Shown here in pieces: positions 17,014 through 25,525 of a stretch of DNA of 64,000 nt. Position 1 is the stretch's first letter. Each line of letters starts with the position of its first letter. The position numbers were made by a program, and so were the translations under genes. The stretch is taken from assembly GCF_014203595.1 (NCBI RefSeq), contig NZ_JACHJK010000009.1:332345-396344 (forward strand). The letters are read 5' to 3'. Under the pieces are notes generated by a model. It ran no database searches, was not told the DNA's origin, and worked only from the letters and a program-made list of their open reading frames with translations. The stretch comes from Streptomyces echinatus (GTDB taxonomy: Bacteria > Actinomycetota > Actinomycetes > Streptomycetales > Streptomycetaceae).

Positions 17014-19546
17014 CCTTCGGCAGGCCATTGCCCTTCGCCCTTTCCGCCCAAGCCAGGACTTCCCCTTGGGTCGTCAGGGTGTCGGGGTGGTCGGTGCCCT
17101 GCACCCGCCGCCGGTCGGACACCAGCTCCGCGAACGCCTCCGCCGCACCCGCGGCATCACCCGCCTCCCCCTGCCAGTAAGCCAGGTTGTGGCGGGCCGC
17201 CAGGGTGTCGGGGTGGTCGGCGCCCTGCACCCGCCGCCGGTCGGACACCAGCTCCGCGAAGGCGTCCGCAGCGCCCGCCGCATCACCCGCCTCCCCCCGC
17301 CAGCGAGCCAGGCTGTGCCGAACGGCCAGAGTGTTCGGGTGGATGGGGCTCTGAGTACGCAATTGGTCAGCCAGCAATTCCGTCAAGGCCTCAGCCGCAC
17401 CCGCCGCATCCCCCAGCTCTCCCCGCCAGCGAGCCAGACTGCGCCTGACAGCCAACGTATTGGGGTGATCAGCACCCTGCACCCGCAACTGGTCCGCCAG
17501 CAATTTCGTCAAGGCCTCAGCCGCACCCGCCGCATTCCCCAGCTCTCCCCGCCAGCGAGCCAGACTGTGCCTGACAGCCAACGTATTGGGGTGATCAGCA
17601 CCCTGCACCCGCAACTGAATCTCGACAAGCTCTGTGAGCGCGGCGGCCGCCTTGGCCGCGTGGCCGGCCTCTCCCCGCCACCGCGCCAGGTTGTGGCGGG
17701 CCGCCAGGGTGTCGGGGTGGTCGGCGCCCTGCACCCGCCGCCGGTCGGACACCAGTTCCGCGAACGCCTCCGCCGCACCCGCCGCATCACCCGCCTCCCC
17801 TCTGCAGTGGGCGAGATTGTGGCGGGCCGCCAGGGTGTCGGGGTGGTCGGCGCCCTGCACCCGCCGCCGGTCGGACACCAGTTCCGCGAACGCCTCCGCC
17901 GCACCCGCCGCATCACCCGCCTCCCCCCGCCACGACGCGAGATTGTTCCGGGCAGCCAAGGTGTCGGGGTGGTCGGCGCCAAGATGGCGCTCGGCCTTCT
18001 CGTGCAGGTCGCGGAAGTGGTCGACGGCTGCCGCGAACTGCCCGGACTCACCAAGGCTTCTGCCGGCGCGGTAGAGCACGCGGTGAACTTGGCCGGAGTA
18101 CAGGTCCGCACCCTCGACCAGGTTTGCCAAGGCGGCGGTGTTGGCGCACAACGACTGCACGAAGCGGGTGTCGAGTTCCGACTCGGGCCAAGCATCCATC
18201 AGCGCGTCAGCCGCCGCGCGGGCCAACTGACGGCGGGTGTCGGCAGCGAGACTGTCCCGGGTGGCGCGCTGAACGAGCCGGTGCACACGTACGGTTCCGA
18301 CGTGGTCATCCGGCGCATGGTCGAGCAGGCTGAGACGATGTGCGGCGCGCAGGGCCAGAACGGCGTCCTGCACGGTCGGAGCTGCGCAGGCACCGGGGGG
18401 TGCATGCGTGAGAGCCTCGTCATCAGGGCTCTCGTGCGTTCGTGTCAGCGCCAGGTACTCCAAGGCCGAGGCGCTGGTGAGAACGGCTTGGGGGATGCCG
18501 TTGGGGTCGAGCATGCTCGCCATGCACAGCATCGGCCGCGCCAGACCGGCTGGGCGCAGGCAGTCGGCACGTTCAAGGGACAAGGACCAGGCAGCAGCGA
18601 CTGCCACCCCTTGGCCGTCGGGCAGACGCTCGGGGGCGGCGTCCGCCAGGGTACGCGTACGGTCTGCGAGCAGTGCCCGGTAATCGGCGATGCCCTGCCC
18701 TGTGTCGACGAGGTAGGCAGCGGCCTGGGACAGGGCGAGCGGCAGAAAGCCCAAGTCGCGGGCGAGCGCACCGGTCTCGACGGGCTGTGCGGGGCGTTCG
18801 GGGGCGTCCAGGGCTTTGGTCAGGTACGAGGTGGCTTCGTGGGAGGTGAACGTGCCCACGTCGACCCGGAGGCGACCGTCACCGACCAGAGCGGCGTCCC
18901 GGCGCCTCGTGGTCACCAGCGTCCGCCCGTGAGGGTGGGGTGGCGGCCACAACTGGTCCAGGACATCGGGGTCGGCTACGTCGTCCAGCACCACCAGCCA
19001 GCGGCACCGAGGGCGCACGGGAGCCGCCTCCAGCCACCCGAGGAACATCTCCGCGGCACGGTCGAGATCACGCTTGTCAGCCCCGCACAGCACCTCACCC
19101 GCGTCAGCATAGGCACGCAACACCGCATCGCGGCTCGTCGCATTCACCCACACCAGGGCGTCGATTTTCCCTGCTTGCAGAGCTGAGCGGGCGTAGTCCG
19201 CCGCCAGCTGTGTCTTGCCCACCCCTCCCAGCCCGCTCAGTACTCGCCCCGTCACCCCCGTGTCGCTTCCGTCATCCAGACAAGAACGCAACCGGTCGGC
19301 CTCCGCCCGGACTTGGAACCATGAGGATCTCGGCGGTATGGCTCCCACTACGGGCGGCCGGTCGGACCCTGCCCGGGGCCCGGGACCGTCGGCAGGGGGA
19401 TGTACATGCACATTCCCCGCGACCTGGAAGACGTCTCCTTCCGCTCGTGCCTGCTGCCAGGTACGGCGCTGCCCCGAACGCTCCACGACCGGTCCCCCTG
19501 ACTCAGCTGCGGTCCCCGCCGACCTGATCGATGTCACCGCCACCAT
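16946..19546 (-). CDS. STAND NTPase (NB-ARC with TPR repeats), NLR-like sensor
   Basis: With the ATG at 19546 (AGAAGG nine bases upstream) the product has 866 residues. Residues 1-70 carry a short motif WQQARAEGDVFQVAGN (30-45). The NB-ARC module follows: Walker A GLGGVGKT at 105-112, Walker B CRWLVVLDDV near 175, and LGFLPLALSQAAAYL equivalent to the GLPLAL motif. A linker region precedes seven full and one partial 42-residue TPR units of the kinesin-light-chain type (about 519-840). Such proteins oligomerise after ligand sensing by the repeats. The open frame extends upstream to 19726 but that part overlaps the preceding gene. It overlaps the two-helix membrane protein gene by 44 bp, suggesting coupled production of sensor and effector. 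No enzymatic effector domain is present in this chain. Confidence 0.88.
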   Translation of the reverse strand: MVAVTSIRSAGTAAESGGPVVERSGQRRTWQQARAEGDVFQVAGNVHVHPPADGPGPRAGSDRPPVVGAIPPRSSWFQVRAEADRLRSCLDDGSDTGVTGRVLSGLGGVGKTQLAADYARSALQAGKIDALVWVNATSRDAVLRAYADAGEVLCGADKRDLDRAAEMFLGWLEAAPVRPRCRWLVVLDDVADPDVLDQLWPPPHPHGRTLVTTRRRDAALVGDGRLRVDVGTFTSHEATSYLTKALDAPERPAQPVETGALARDLGFLPLALSQAAAYLVDTGQGIADYRALLADRTRTLADAAPERLPDGQGVAVAAAWSLSLERADCLRPAGLARPMLCMASMLDPNGIPQAVLTSASALEYLALTRTHESPDDEALTHAPPGACAAPTVQDAVLALRAAHRLSLLDHAPDDHVGTVRVHRLVQRATRDSLAADTRRQLARAAADALMDAWPESELDTRFVQSLCANTAALANLVEGADLYSGQVHRVLYRAGRSLGESGQFAAAVDHFRDLHEKAERHLGADHPDTLAARNNLASWRGEAGDAAGAAEAFAELVSDRRRVQGADHPDTLAARHNLAHCRGEAGDAAGAAEAFAELVSDRRRVQGADHPDTLAARHNLARWRGEAGHAAKAAAALTELVEIQLRVQGADHPNTLAVRHSLARWRGELGNAAGAAEALTKLLADQLRVQGADHPNTLAVRRSLARWRGELGDAAGAAEALTELLADQLRTQSPIHPNTLAVRHSLARWRGEAGDAAGAADAFAELVSDRRRVQGADHPDTLAARHNLAYWQGEAGDAAGAAEAFAELVSDRRRVQGTDHPDTLTTQGEVLAWAERAKGNGLPKVTYRSWLHRWAARLRRKRRARP
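17075..17982 (-). repeat. Eight in-register 126-bp repeats encoding TPR units
   Basis: The anchor sequence CAGGGTGTCGGGGTGGTCGG or its variants recurs at 17075, 17201, 17327, 17453, 17579, 17705, 17831 and 17957, exactly 126 bp apart. Several units are nearly identical at DNA level (for example those beginning at 17705 and 17831), implying recent duplication or gene conversion. Units at 17327-17600 form a second, diverged subgroup. Confidence 0.95.
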
Positions 19547-19895
19547 CGCTGCGGGCCTTCTGCCACACGTCCGTCGCAGCAGTGGGCGCCCCGCTTCCCA
19601 CGCTGCCCCCCGTCTGCCGGACACCGCCCCGGCCGCGCGCGAACTGCCGGACACGACGGGTCCCCGACCCGCCGGCCTGCGCCGCCCACCAGCCCAGCGC
19701 TGCCAGCACTCCCGCCGCGACCACACCGGCCACCGGACCGATCACATCCCACGGATCGTCGCCGCTCCACACCGCCCAGGGCACCGCCACGGCGGCGAAC
19801 GCCACCAGCGACCCCGCCACCGCCACCAGCCACCGCGCCGCAGCCTGCACACTCGCCCCCGAGCCATCTCGCCGACACACGCCCAAGCAGTTCAT
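19503..19895 (-). CDS. Two-helix membrane protein, candidate effector of the STAND protein
   Basis: The 130-residue product has two predicted transmembrane helices, near residues 22-43 (WLVAVAGSLVAFAAVAVPWA) and 51-73 (VIGPVAGVVAAGVLAALGWW), then a Gly/Arg/Ser-rich linker. Its last residues contain WQKARSDGGGDIDQVGGD. That segment aligns with residues 30-45 of the STAND protein encoded immediately downstream, with 9 identities in 16 aligned positions and a two-residue gap. A GTG at 19880 is an alternative start. The 44-bp overlap with the STAND gene and shared motif suggest a membrane-acting effector recruited through motif pairing. No homologous family was recognised; function is inferred from architecture. 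Confidence 0.65.
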   Translation of the reverse strand: MNCLGVCRRDGSGASVQAAARWLVAVAGSLVAFAAVAVPWAVWSGDDPWDVIGPVAGVVAAGVLAALGWWAAQAGGSGTRRVRQFARGRGGVRQTGGSVGSGAPTAATDVWQKARSDGGGDIDQVGGDRS

Positions 19896-20035
19896 GCTGG
19901 CACGCCGACGCCCGCACCAGCCCGAAGAAGCCGGAATCCGGATCGGCCGCCCAGTAGGCGCATGTGAGGCCTAAAAGAGAACGACTGCTGAGACTCGGCA
20001 CCCTGGCACCGGAGCTTGGACAGGGCTGGTCGGTA

Positions 20036-20656
20036 TCACGTACTTGGGCGGTACAGGGCCACCGGGTCGGCCCATCCGCCGAGGCGGCGGGAGAGCCCGA
20101 AGCGCTGAGGGAGCCACCAGCGGCGTCCGGCACGTTCCGGGGTGACAGGTGACCACTGTGAGCCGGACAGGTCTTCCACGCCCCACCACGTCTTGACGGC
20201 TTTCGCTCCGTGCATTTTCAGCAGCGGCCAGCGCGGAAGGTGCAAGCCGATGTAGAACATCGAGACGTCGTCTCCGCACTTGGTGGTGTAGAAGTAGCGC
20301 TCAACGTCCGTGTAACTTGCCCCTAATCCGCAGTCCAGCCCCATTGTTCCCCCGAGCCAGGTGAGAGCCAGTTTTCCGCCGGCCGGGATGGACGGAACCA
20401 GTACCGGGTTGAACCAGACCTCGCCGTGGAGGCCTCGTTCGAGACTGGTCCGTGCGGCTTGGGCTACCACGACGTTGGTTGCCGGACCCGTGCCTACGTT
20501 GACGAGCCACCACTTCGGCGCGCTGCCGTCAGCCTGCCCGCTTTCCCACATGAACTGCAATACAGGCATGTGGGTGCGTCGACCGGATGCATAGGACAGG
20601 GCCAGCGAGCCAAGTGATACGAGCACCGCAAGGACCGAGATCAGAATGGTCGGCAT
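20036..20656 (-). CDS. Hypothetical protein with one N-terminal membrane helix
   Basis: The ATG at 20656 follows a strong AGGAGG and gives 206 residues; longer in-frame starts lack this. Residues 2-22 (PTILISVLAVLVSLGSLALS) form one membrane helix or anchor. A globular part follows with NVGTGPATNVVV, a beta-rich segment and a Trp/Arg-rich C-terminus. I know no function for it. It lies upstream of and parallel to the candidate effector and STAND genes, 140 bp away, so it may belong to the same block. Confidence 0.7.
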   Translation of the reverse strand: MPTILISVLAVLVSLGSLALSYASGRRTHMPVLQFMWESGQADGSAPKWWLVNVGTGPATNVVVAQAARTSLERGLHGEVWFNPVLVPSIPAGGKLALTWLGGTMGLDCGLGASYTDVERYFYTTKCGDDVSMFYIGLHLPRWPLLKMHGAKAVKTWWGVEDLSGSQWSPVTPERAGRRWWLPQRFGLSRRLGGWADPVALYRPST

Positions 20657-20950
20657 CGCCCCTCCTGTGCGTGACAGACGCGCGTCCTCCCTACCCGCTG
20701 TCTCGTGACCGGATGCATCTCGACTACGAGGCGGCAGGCGGCCTCCCACGGCCAGGAGCGGGACCTGAACACCCCGTGCCGACGAGGGAGAGAAGATGAC
20801 CACACGTCCCCACACCGTCGATCACTGACTCGTCCAGGCCGCGGCCCATCTCACGCGCACTCGGTACCGCGGCGACAACCACACCGCCGCGGCAGCGTCG
20901 CGCGCCGATACTCGCTCGCTCCGAGCGGGCGGGCGTTCTAGCCTCGGTTC
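20657..20950. promoter_or_regulatory. Divergent promoter region before the sirtuin gene
   Basis: This 294-bp gap contains no credible gene. TAGCCT at 20940-20945 lies five bases before the sirtuin ATG and could be a -10 box for a leaderless transcript. Confidence 0.35.
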
Positions 20951-21688
20951 ATGACCAAGCCGCTCGTGGCCGTGTTCAGTGGTGCCGGCATCTCCACCGA
21001 CTCCGGAATTCCCGACTACCGTGGGCCGAACGGGCTCTGGCGGCGGGAGCCGGAGGCCGAGAAGCTCGTGACGTACGAGTACTACATGACGGATCCGGAG
21101 ATCCGGCGGCGGTCCTGGCGGATGCGGCGCGAGAACCGGGCGTCGGCCGTCGAGCCGAACGCCGCGCACCGGGCGGTCGCCGAGCTGGAGCGGTCCGGTG
21201 TCCCGGTGCGGGTGATCACGCAGAACGTGGACGGACTGCACCAGCTCGCCGGGATGCCCGCCCGCAAGGTGCTGGAACTGCACGGCAGCGCGCGGAGCGT
21301 GGTGTGCACGGAGTGCGGGGCGCGCGGTCCGATGGAGGAGGCCCTGGCCCGGCTGGACGCCGGTGAGGAAGACCCGGCCTGTCTGGCGTGCGGGGGCATC
21401 CAGAAGTCGGCGACGGTGATGTTCGGCCAGCAGCTGGATCCCGTCGTCCTGGGCGAGGCCCTGGCGATCAGCAAGGCGTGCACGGTGTTCGTCGCCGTCG
21501 GCAGCAGTCTTCAGGTGCAGCCCGCCGCCGGCCTGGTCGGGGTCGCCGCCGACAACGGCGCCCACCTGGTCATCGTCAACGCCGAGCCGACGCCGTACGA
21601 CGAACGCGCGCACGAGGTCGTCCGCGAGCCGATCGGCACCGCCCTGCCCCGGCTGCTGCCCGGCCTCGTCCGGCAGTTCGGCGGCTAG
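20951..21688 (+). CDS. cobB: NAD-dependent protein deacetylase (sirtuin)
   Basis: The 245-residue cytoplasmic enzyme removes acetyl or other acyl groups from lysines using NAD, giving O-acyl-ADP-ribose. It has the complete core: GAGIS at 11-15, PDYRG at 21-25, TQNVDGLHQ near 90, catalytic His111 in LELHGS, four zinc cysteines (C119, C122, C144, C147) and the GSSLQVQPAAG segment. It resembles the bacterial CobB/SrtN group. It stands alone, convergent with the alkylation-repair genes. Confidence 0.95.
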   Translation: MTKPLVAVFSGAGISTDSGIPDYRGPNGLWRREPEAEKLVTYEYYMTDPEIRRRSWRMRRENRASAVEPNAAHRAVAELERSGVPVRVITQNVDGLHQLAGMPARKVLELHGSARSVVCTECGARGPMEEALARLDAGEEDPACLACGGIQKSATVMFGQQLDPVVLGEALAISKACTVFVAVGSSLQVQPAAGLVGVAADNGAHLVIVNAEPTPYDERAHEVVREPIGTALPRLLPGLVRQFGG

Positions 21689-21706
21689 CGGGGCCGGTAC
21701 GGCACG

Positions 21707-22189
21707 TCAGAACAGGGCGGTGCCGCGTTCGAAGTCCAGCAGGCGGCGCTTGCGGTCCAGTCCGCCGCCGTAGCCGGTGAGGTCGCCGCTCGCGCCGATC
21801 ACCCGGTGGCAGGGGACGATGATGCCGATCGGGTTCTTGCCGTTGGCGAGGCCGACCGCGCGGGACGCCTTGGGATTGCCCAGCGCTTCGGCGAGTTGGC
21901 CGTAGGAGCGGGTCTCGCCGTACGGGATGCGGGTCAGCTGTTCCCAGACTCTGCGCTGGAACGGAGTGCCCTGCAGGCGGAGTTCGAGGGTGAACTCCTT
22001 CGACTCGCCCGCGAAGTAGGCCGACAGCTGCTCCTCGGCCGCCGCGAAGGGCGCGTCGTCGTGGGCCCCGAACGTCTCCTCCGCCGGGCGGTGGCGCTGG
22101 TCGGCCATGTAGAGGCCGCACAGGACGCCGTCGTCGGCGACGAGGGTGAGCGGGCCGTAGGGGCTGTCGATGACCGTGTACTGCTTCAT
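21707..22189 (-). CDS. ogt: Methylated-DNA-[protein]-cysteine S-methyltransferase
   Basis: The 160-residue suicide enzyme transfers alkyl groups from O6-alkylguanine or O4-alkylthymine to its own cysteine. The active-site motif PCHRV is intact with Cys127, preceded by RIPYGETRSYGQLA, the helix-turn-helix that binds DNA. The gene begins 11 bp after the end of the Ada-AlkA fusion gene, so the two form an alkylation-repair operon. Confidence 0.96.
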   Translation of the reverse strand: MKQYTVIDSPYGPLTLVADDGVLCGLYMADQRHRPAEETFGAHDDAPFAAAEEQLSAYFAGESKEFTLELRLQGTPFQRRVWEQLTRIPYGETRSYGQLAEALGNPKASRAVGLANGKNPIGIIVPCHRVIGASGDLTGYGGGLDRKRRLLDFERGTALF

Positions 22190-22200
22190 GGCGAAGGTCC

Positions 22201-23679
22201 TCACGCGGGCAGGAAGTTGATCGGGTGGCTGTCGGTCGCCCACAGGTACTGCACCGCGTAGGCCCGCCAGGGCCGCCAGCCCTCCGCGCGGGCGGTGAGC
22301 GCGGCCGGGGTGGCCGGCAGGCCCAGCTCCTTGGCGGCCCGCCGGACACCGAGGTCGGTGGCGAGGAACGCGTCCGGGTCGCCCAGGGCGCGCATGGCGA
22401 TGACGTCCACGGTCCAGGGACCGAAGCCGGGCAGCGCGAGCAGCCGGGCGCGGGCCTCCGCCCAGTCGGCGTCCACCCCCAGCCGCAGCTCGCCGTCGGC
22501 GAGCCGGCGGACGAGGGTGGTGAAGGTGGTGCGCCGGGTGCGGGGCATGGCGAGGGTCTCGGGGTCGACGCCGGCCAGTGCCTCGGGGGACGGAAAGAGG
22601 TGGGTGAGGCCGCCCTCGGGGTCGTCCAGGGGTTTGCCGTGCGCGGTGACCAGGCGGGCCGCGTGGGTGCGGGCGGCGGCCGTGGACACCTGCTGGCCCA
22701 GTACGGCCCGGACGGCGAACTCGGCCTCGTCGACCGTGCGCGGCACCCGGCGGCCGGGGCCCCGGTCGACCAGCGGGGCGAGCAGCGGGTCGGTGCGCAG
22801 CCTTTCGTCGACGGCGACCGGGTCGGCGTCCAGGTCGAGCAGGCGGCGGCAGCGGCTGATGGCCACGGTCAGGTCGCGCAGGTCGCTCAGGGTGAGCCGG
22901 CAGGCGATGTGGTCGGGGCGCGGGGCGAGAGCGGCGATGCCGTGGCCGTAGGGCAGGCTGAGGGTGCGCCGGTAGGAGCCGTCGCGCCACTCCTCCACGC
23001 CGGGTACGGCGGTGGCGGCGAGGTGTCCGAAGAGGTTGGACGGGTTGAGCGGGGCGCGGAACGGCAGCCGCAGCGTGAGCACGCCGGGGGTGCTCGCGCC
23101 GCTGCCGGGAACCCGGGCGCGCAGTTCGCTCGGGGACAGGGCGAAGACCTCGCGGACGGTGTCGTTGAAGGCGCGGATGGAGGAGAAGCCGGCCGCGAAG
23201 GCGATCTGCGCCATGGGCAGCGAGGTGGTCTCGATGAGCAGCCGTGCGGTCTGGGCGCGCTGGGCACGGGCGACCGCGAGGGGGCCGGCGCCCAGCTCGG
23301 CGAGCAGCTGCCGCTCCACCTGCCGGGTGCTGTAGCCGAGCCGGGCGGCCAGTCCGGGCACGCCCTCGCGGTCCACGATCCCGTCGGCGATCAGCCGCAT
23401 GGCCCGGGCCACCAGGTCGGCGCGCCGGTTCCACTCCGGGGAGCCGGGGCTGGTGTCGGGGCGGCAGCGCTTGCAGGCCCGGAACCCGGCCTGCTGGCAG
23501 GCGGCGGCGCTCGGGTGGAACGTCATGTTCTCCGGCTTGGGCGGCACGACCGGACAGCTCGGCCGGCAGTAGATCCGGGTGGTCAGAACGGCCGTGAAGA
23601 ACCATCCGTCGAACCGCGCGTCCTTGGACTGCACGGCACGTACGCAGTGCTCCCGGTCGAGGTGCGTCCCTGTCTGCAT
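22201..23679 (-). CDS. Ada-type regulator fused to AlkA DNA glycosylase
   Basis: The 492-residue protein combines three modules. Residues 1-80 form the Ada zinc domain with cysteines C38, C42, C69 and C72 (YCRPSCP and CKRCRP), which senses methyl phosphotriesters. Residues about 90-190 are an AraC-type DNA-binding domain. Residues about 200-492 are AlkA: an N-terminal subdomain and the helix-hairpin-helix LPGFGPWTVDVIAMRAL with the catalytic aspartate expected in AFLATDLGV. It should activate the alkylation response and excise 3-methyladenine. This fusion is known in actinobacteria. Start chosen at ATG 23679, where the family begins. Confidence 0.93.
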   Translation of the reverse strand: MQTGTHLDREHCVRAVQSKDARFDGWFFTAVLTTRIYCRPSCPVVPPKPENMTFHPSAAACQQAGFRACKRCRPDTSPGSPEWNRRADLVARAMRLIADGIVDREGVPGLAARLGYSTRQVERQLLAELGAGPLAVARAQRAQTARLLIETTSLPMAQIAFAAGFSSIRAFNDTVREVFALSPSELRARVPGSGASTPGVLTLRLPFRAPLNPSNLFGHLAATAVPGVEEWRDGSYRRTLSLPYGHGIAALAPRPDHIACRLTLSDLRDLTVAISRCRRLLDLDADPVAVDERLRTDPLLAPLVDRGPGRRVPRTVDEAEFAVRAVLGQQVSTAAARTHAARLVTAHGKPLDDPEGGLTHLFPSPEALAGVDPETLAMPRTRRTTFTTLVRRLADGELRLGVDADWAEARARLLALPGFGPWTVDVIAMRALGDPDAFLATDLGVRRAAKELGLPATPAALTARAEGWRPWRAYAVQYLWATDSHPINFLPA

Positions 23680-23761
23680 GTGTCCAGCATCGGCCACCGG
23701 CCGCCTTGGTCGCTGGCGGAAATCCGACACGTACGTGGGCCCGGCCAGGGGTCCGGCCGGC

Positions 23762-24688
23762 TCATGAGGAGTGCGTGGCGGGGGCGCTCTGCTGCGGGAA
23801 GCGGGTGATCCACTCGGCGGTGGTCCGCAGCCCGCCGAACGTGTAGAAGTGCACCTTCACCGCGCCGTGGCGAGCGGGGTCGTAGCGGTCGGCCAGGCTG
23901 TGCAGGAAACGGTCCGGGCCGGTCGTGCCCATGAGGTTGGTCAGCGAGAACCCGTACTTGCGGGCGACGGAGGCGCTGGTGCCGACGCCGAACCGGGTGG
24001 CGTAGCCCAGCAGCCGGCGCACCCCGGCCGGTCCGGGGACGCCGATGCGGACGGGCAGCCGCACGCCGCGGGCGCGGAGGGCCTCCAGCCAGGTGAGGAC
24101 CGGGTCGGCGTCGAAACCGAACTGGGTGATGACGTCGCCGGTGAACCGGCCGGCGTCGATGGCCGCCGCCTTGTCCGTCAGCGCCGACCACAGCTCGTGG
24201 TCGGCTATGCCGGGGTGGCCCTCGGGGTAGCCGGTGATGCCGATGTGCCGGACGCCGTGGTCGTGCAGCAGCCCGGTGCGCAGGACGGCGAGCGCATCCG
24301 CGTAGGGGCCCTCGGGCCGGGCGGGGTCGCCGCCGACGACGAACACGTTCTCGGCGGTGCCGTCGGCCGCCAGCCCGCCGAGGAACTCCTCCAGGGCCGG
24401 CCGGGAGGGCAGGCGGCGCGCGGAGATGTGCGGTACGGGGACGAAGCCGAGCCGTTTGACCGCGCGGGCGGCCGTCAGCCGTGTTGCGGTGTCCTCGCCG
24501 GCGAGGAAGGTGATGTTGATCCGGGTGCCCGGAGGGATGCTGCCGCCCGCTTCCTCGAGCCTCGCGACGTCCTTGCCGGTCATCTCCAGGGAGAAGTCGT
24601 CCAGCAGGCAGGCGCCCCGCCCCGGGCTCCCTGCGCCGCGCGGGCGGGGGGTGGTGCCCTCGGGCGACTCGGTGAGCGCGGGGTTCAT
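23762..24688 (-). CDS. Methylenetetrahydrofolate reductase-family protein
   Basis: The 308-residue protein is a TIM-barrel flavoenzyme of the MetF superfamily, with NITFLAGED near the N-terminus, VPHISARR and FGFDADPVLTWL. It should reduce 5,10-methylenetetrahydrofolate to the 5-methyl form or run the reverse reaction in methyl catabolism. The sequence differs from typical actinobacterial MetF, so it may be a secondary enzyme. The ATG at 24688 follows GAGGAGC; the longer open frame upstream has no ribosome site. No partner genes adjoin. Confidence 0.8.
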   Translation of the reverse strand: MNPALTESPEGTTPRPRGAGSPGRGACLLDDFSLEMTGKDVARLEEAGGSIPPGTRINITFLAGEDTATRLTAARAVKRLGFVPVPHISARRLPSRPALEEFLGGLAADGTAENVFVVGGDPARPEGPYADALAVLRTGLLHDHGVRHIGITGYPEGHPGIADHELWSALTDKAAAIDAGRFTGDVITQFGFDADPVLTWLEALRARGVRLPVRIGVPGPAGVRRLLGYATRFGVGTSASVARKYGFSLTNLMGTTGPDRFLHSLADRYDPARHGAVKVHFYTFGGLRTTAEWITRFPQQSAPATHSS

Positions 24689-24921
24689 GGTGCTCCTCGT
24701 ACGGCGGCGGTTCTGACCCCGGCCGATGATGTCACGCGGACCACGGCGGGCGTGGGCCAGGGTGCTCGGCATACGGACCAGGTGCGGGCCGCGTACCCCG
24801 GGCTGTCCGCCGGCGCGCCGTACGCGCACCCGGCATCCGCGGCCGTCGCGCGGGCGCCGCCGCAGGCGCCAGGACGCGAGGGGCACCGCCCTCGCCGGGC
24901 GCCCTGACCGGCGCGGTGGCT

Positions 24922-25374
24922 TCAGGACACCGCTTCCTGACGGGTCGCCAGGGCCCAGATCACGAAGATGTCGATGGCCATCAGGACCAGCGACCAGACG
25001 GGCGCGTACGGCAGGAACAGAAACTGCGCGATGAGGCTGAGCGCGACGAGGAACAGGCCGACGATCCGGGCCCACGCCATGTCCATGAGCAGGCCGACAC
25101 CGGTCAGGAGGACCAGGGCGCCGAGGATGATGTGGAGCGTGCCCCAGCCGGTGAGGCTCATCTTGTAGATGTACGCGCCGATGCGGAAGTAGACGTCGTC
25201 CCCGGCGACCGCGGCGATCCCCTGCAGGATTCCGAGGACACCTCCGCACACCATCAGGACGCCGGCGAACGTGATCCCGCCGGTCACCCAGCCACTGCTC
25301 CGGGTGGCGGTCTGCCGCGGCGGCCCCGAGCCGCCCGAGGGAGTCGGTCCGGTGGGCTGCGCTGCCTGGCTCAT
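24922..25374 (-). CDS. DUF7144-family membrane protein
   Basis: The 150-residue protein has a Ser/Pro/Thr-rich N-terminal 28 residues followed by four membrane helices (about 30-52, 74-92, 97-117 and 121-143). The segment YKMSLTGWGTLHIILGALVL is typical of the DUF7144 family common in streptomycetes. Function unknown. The 233 bp between it and the reductase gene hold no recognisable gene. Confidence 0.8.
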   Translation of the reverse strand: MSQAAQPTGPTPSGGSGPPRQTATRSSGWVTGGITFAGVLMVCGGVLGILQGIAAVAGDDVYFRIGAYIYKMSLTGWGTLHIILGALVLLTGVGLLMDMAWARIVGLFLVALSLIAQFLFLPYAPVWSLVLMAIDIFVIWALATRQEAVS

Positions 25375-25525
25375 GAGCGTTCCTTTCTGCCTCCCCGTCG
25401 TGCGGTGCGCTCCGTCCTCGTGGGGCGTACCGGCACTCCGAGCGTTGGCCAGGCGGCGTCGGGGCGCACCGCGGATGACGCCGTTCGGGTGAAGTCCGGG
25501 CCGCTGTGCGGTGTCGGGGCCGCCG

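Noticed and set aside
17075..17982. Regularly spaced repeats considered as a CRISPR array
   Set aside because: The 126-bp period has no short constant repeat with unique spacers; it is in frame and encodes TPR units. No cas genes are present.
16946..19546. STAND protein as FxsT of an FxSxx-COOH peptide system
   Set aside because: No radical SAM or FxSxx precursor gene lies nearby, and the adjacent small protein is a two-helix membrane protein sharing a motif with the STAND N-terminus.
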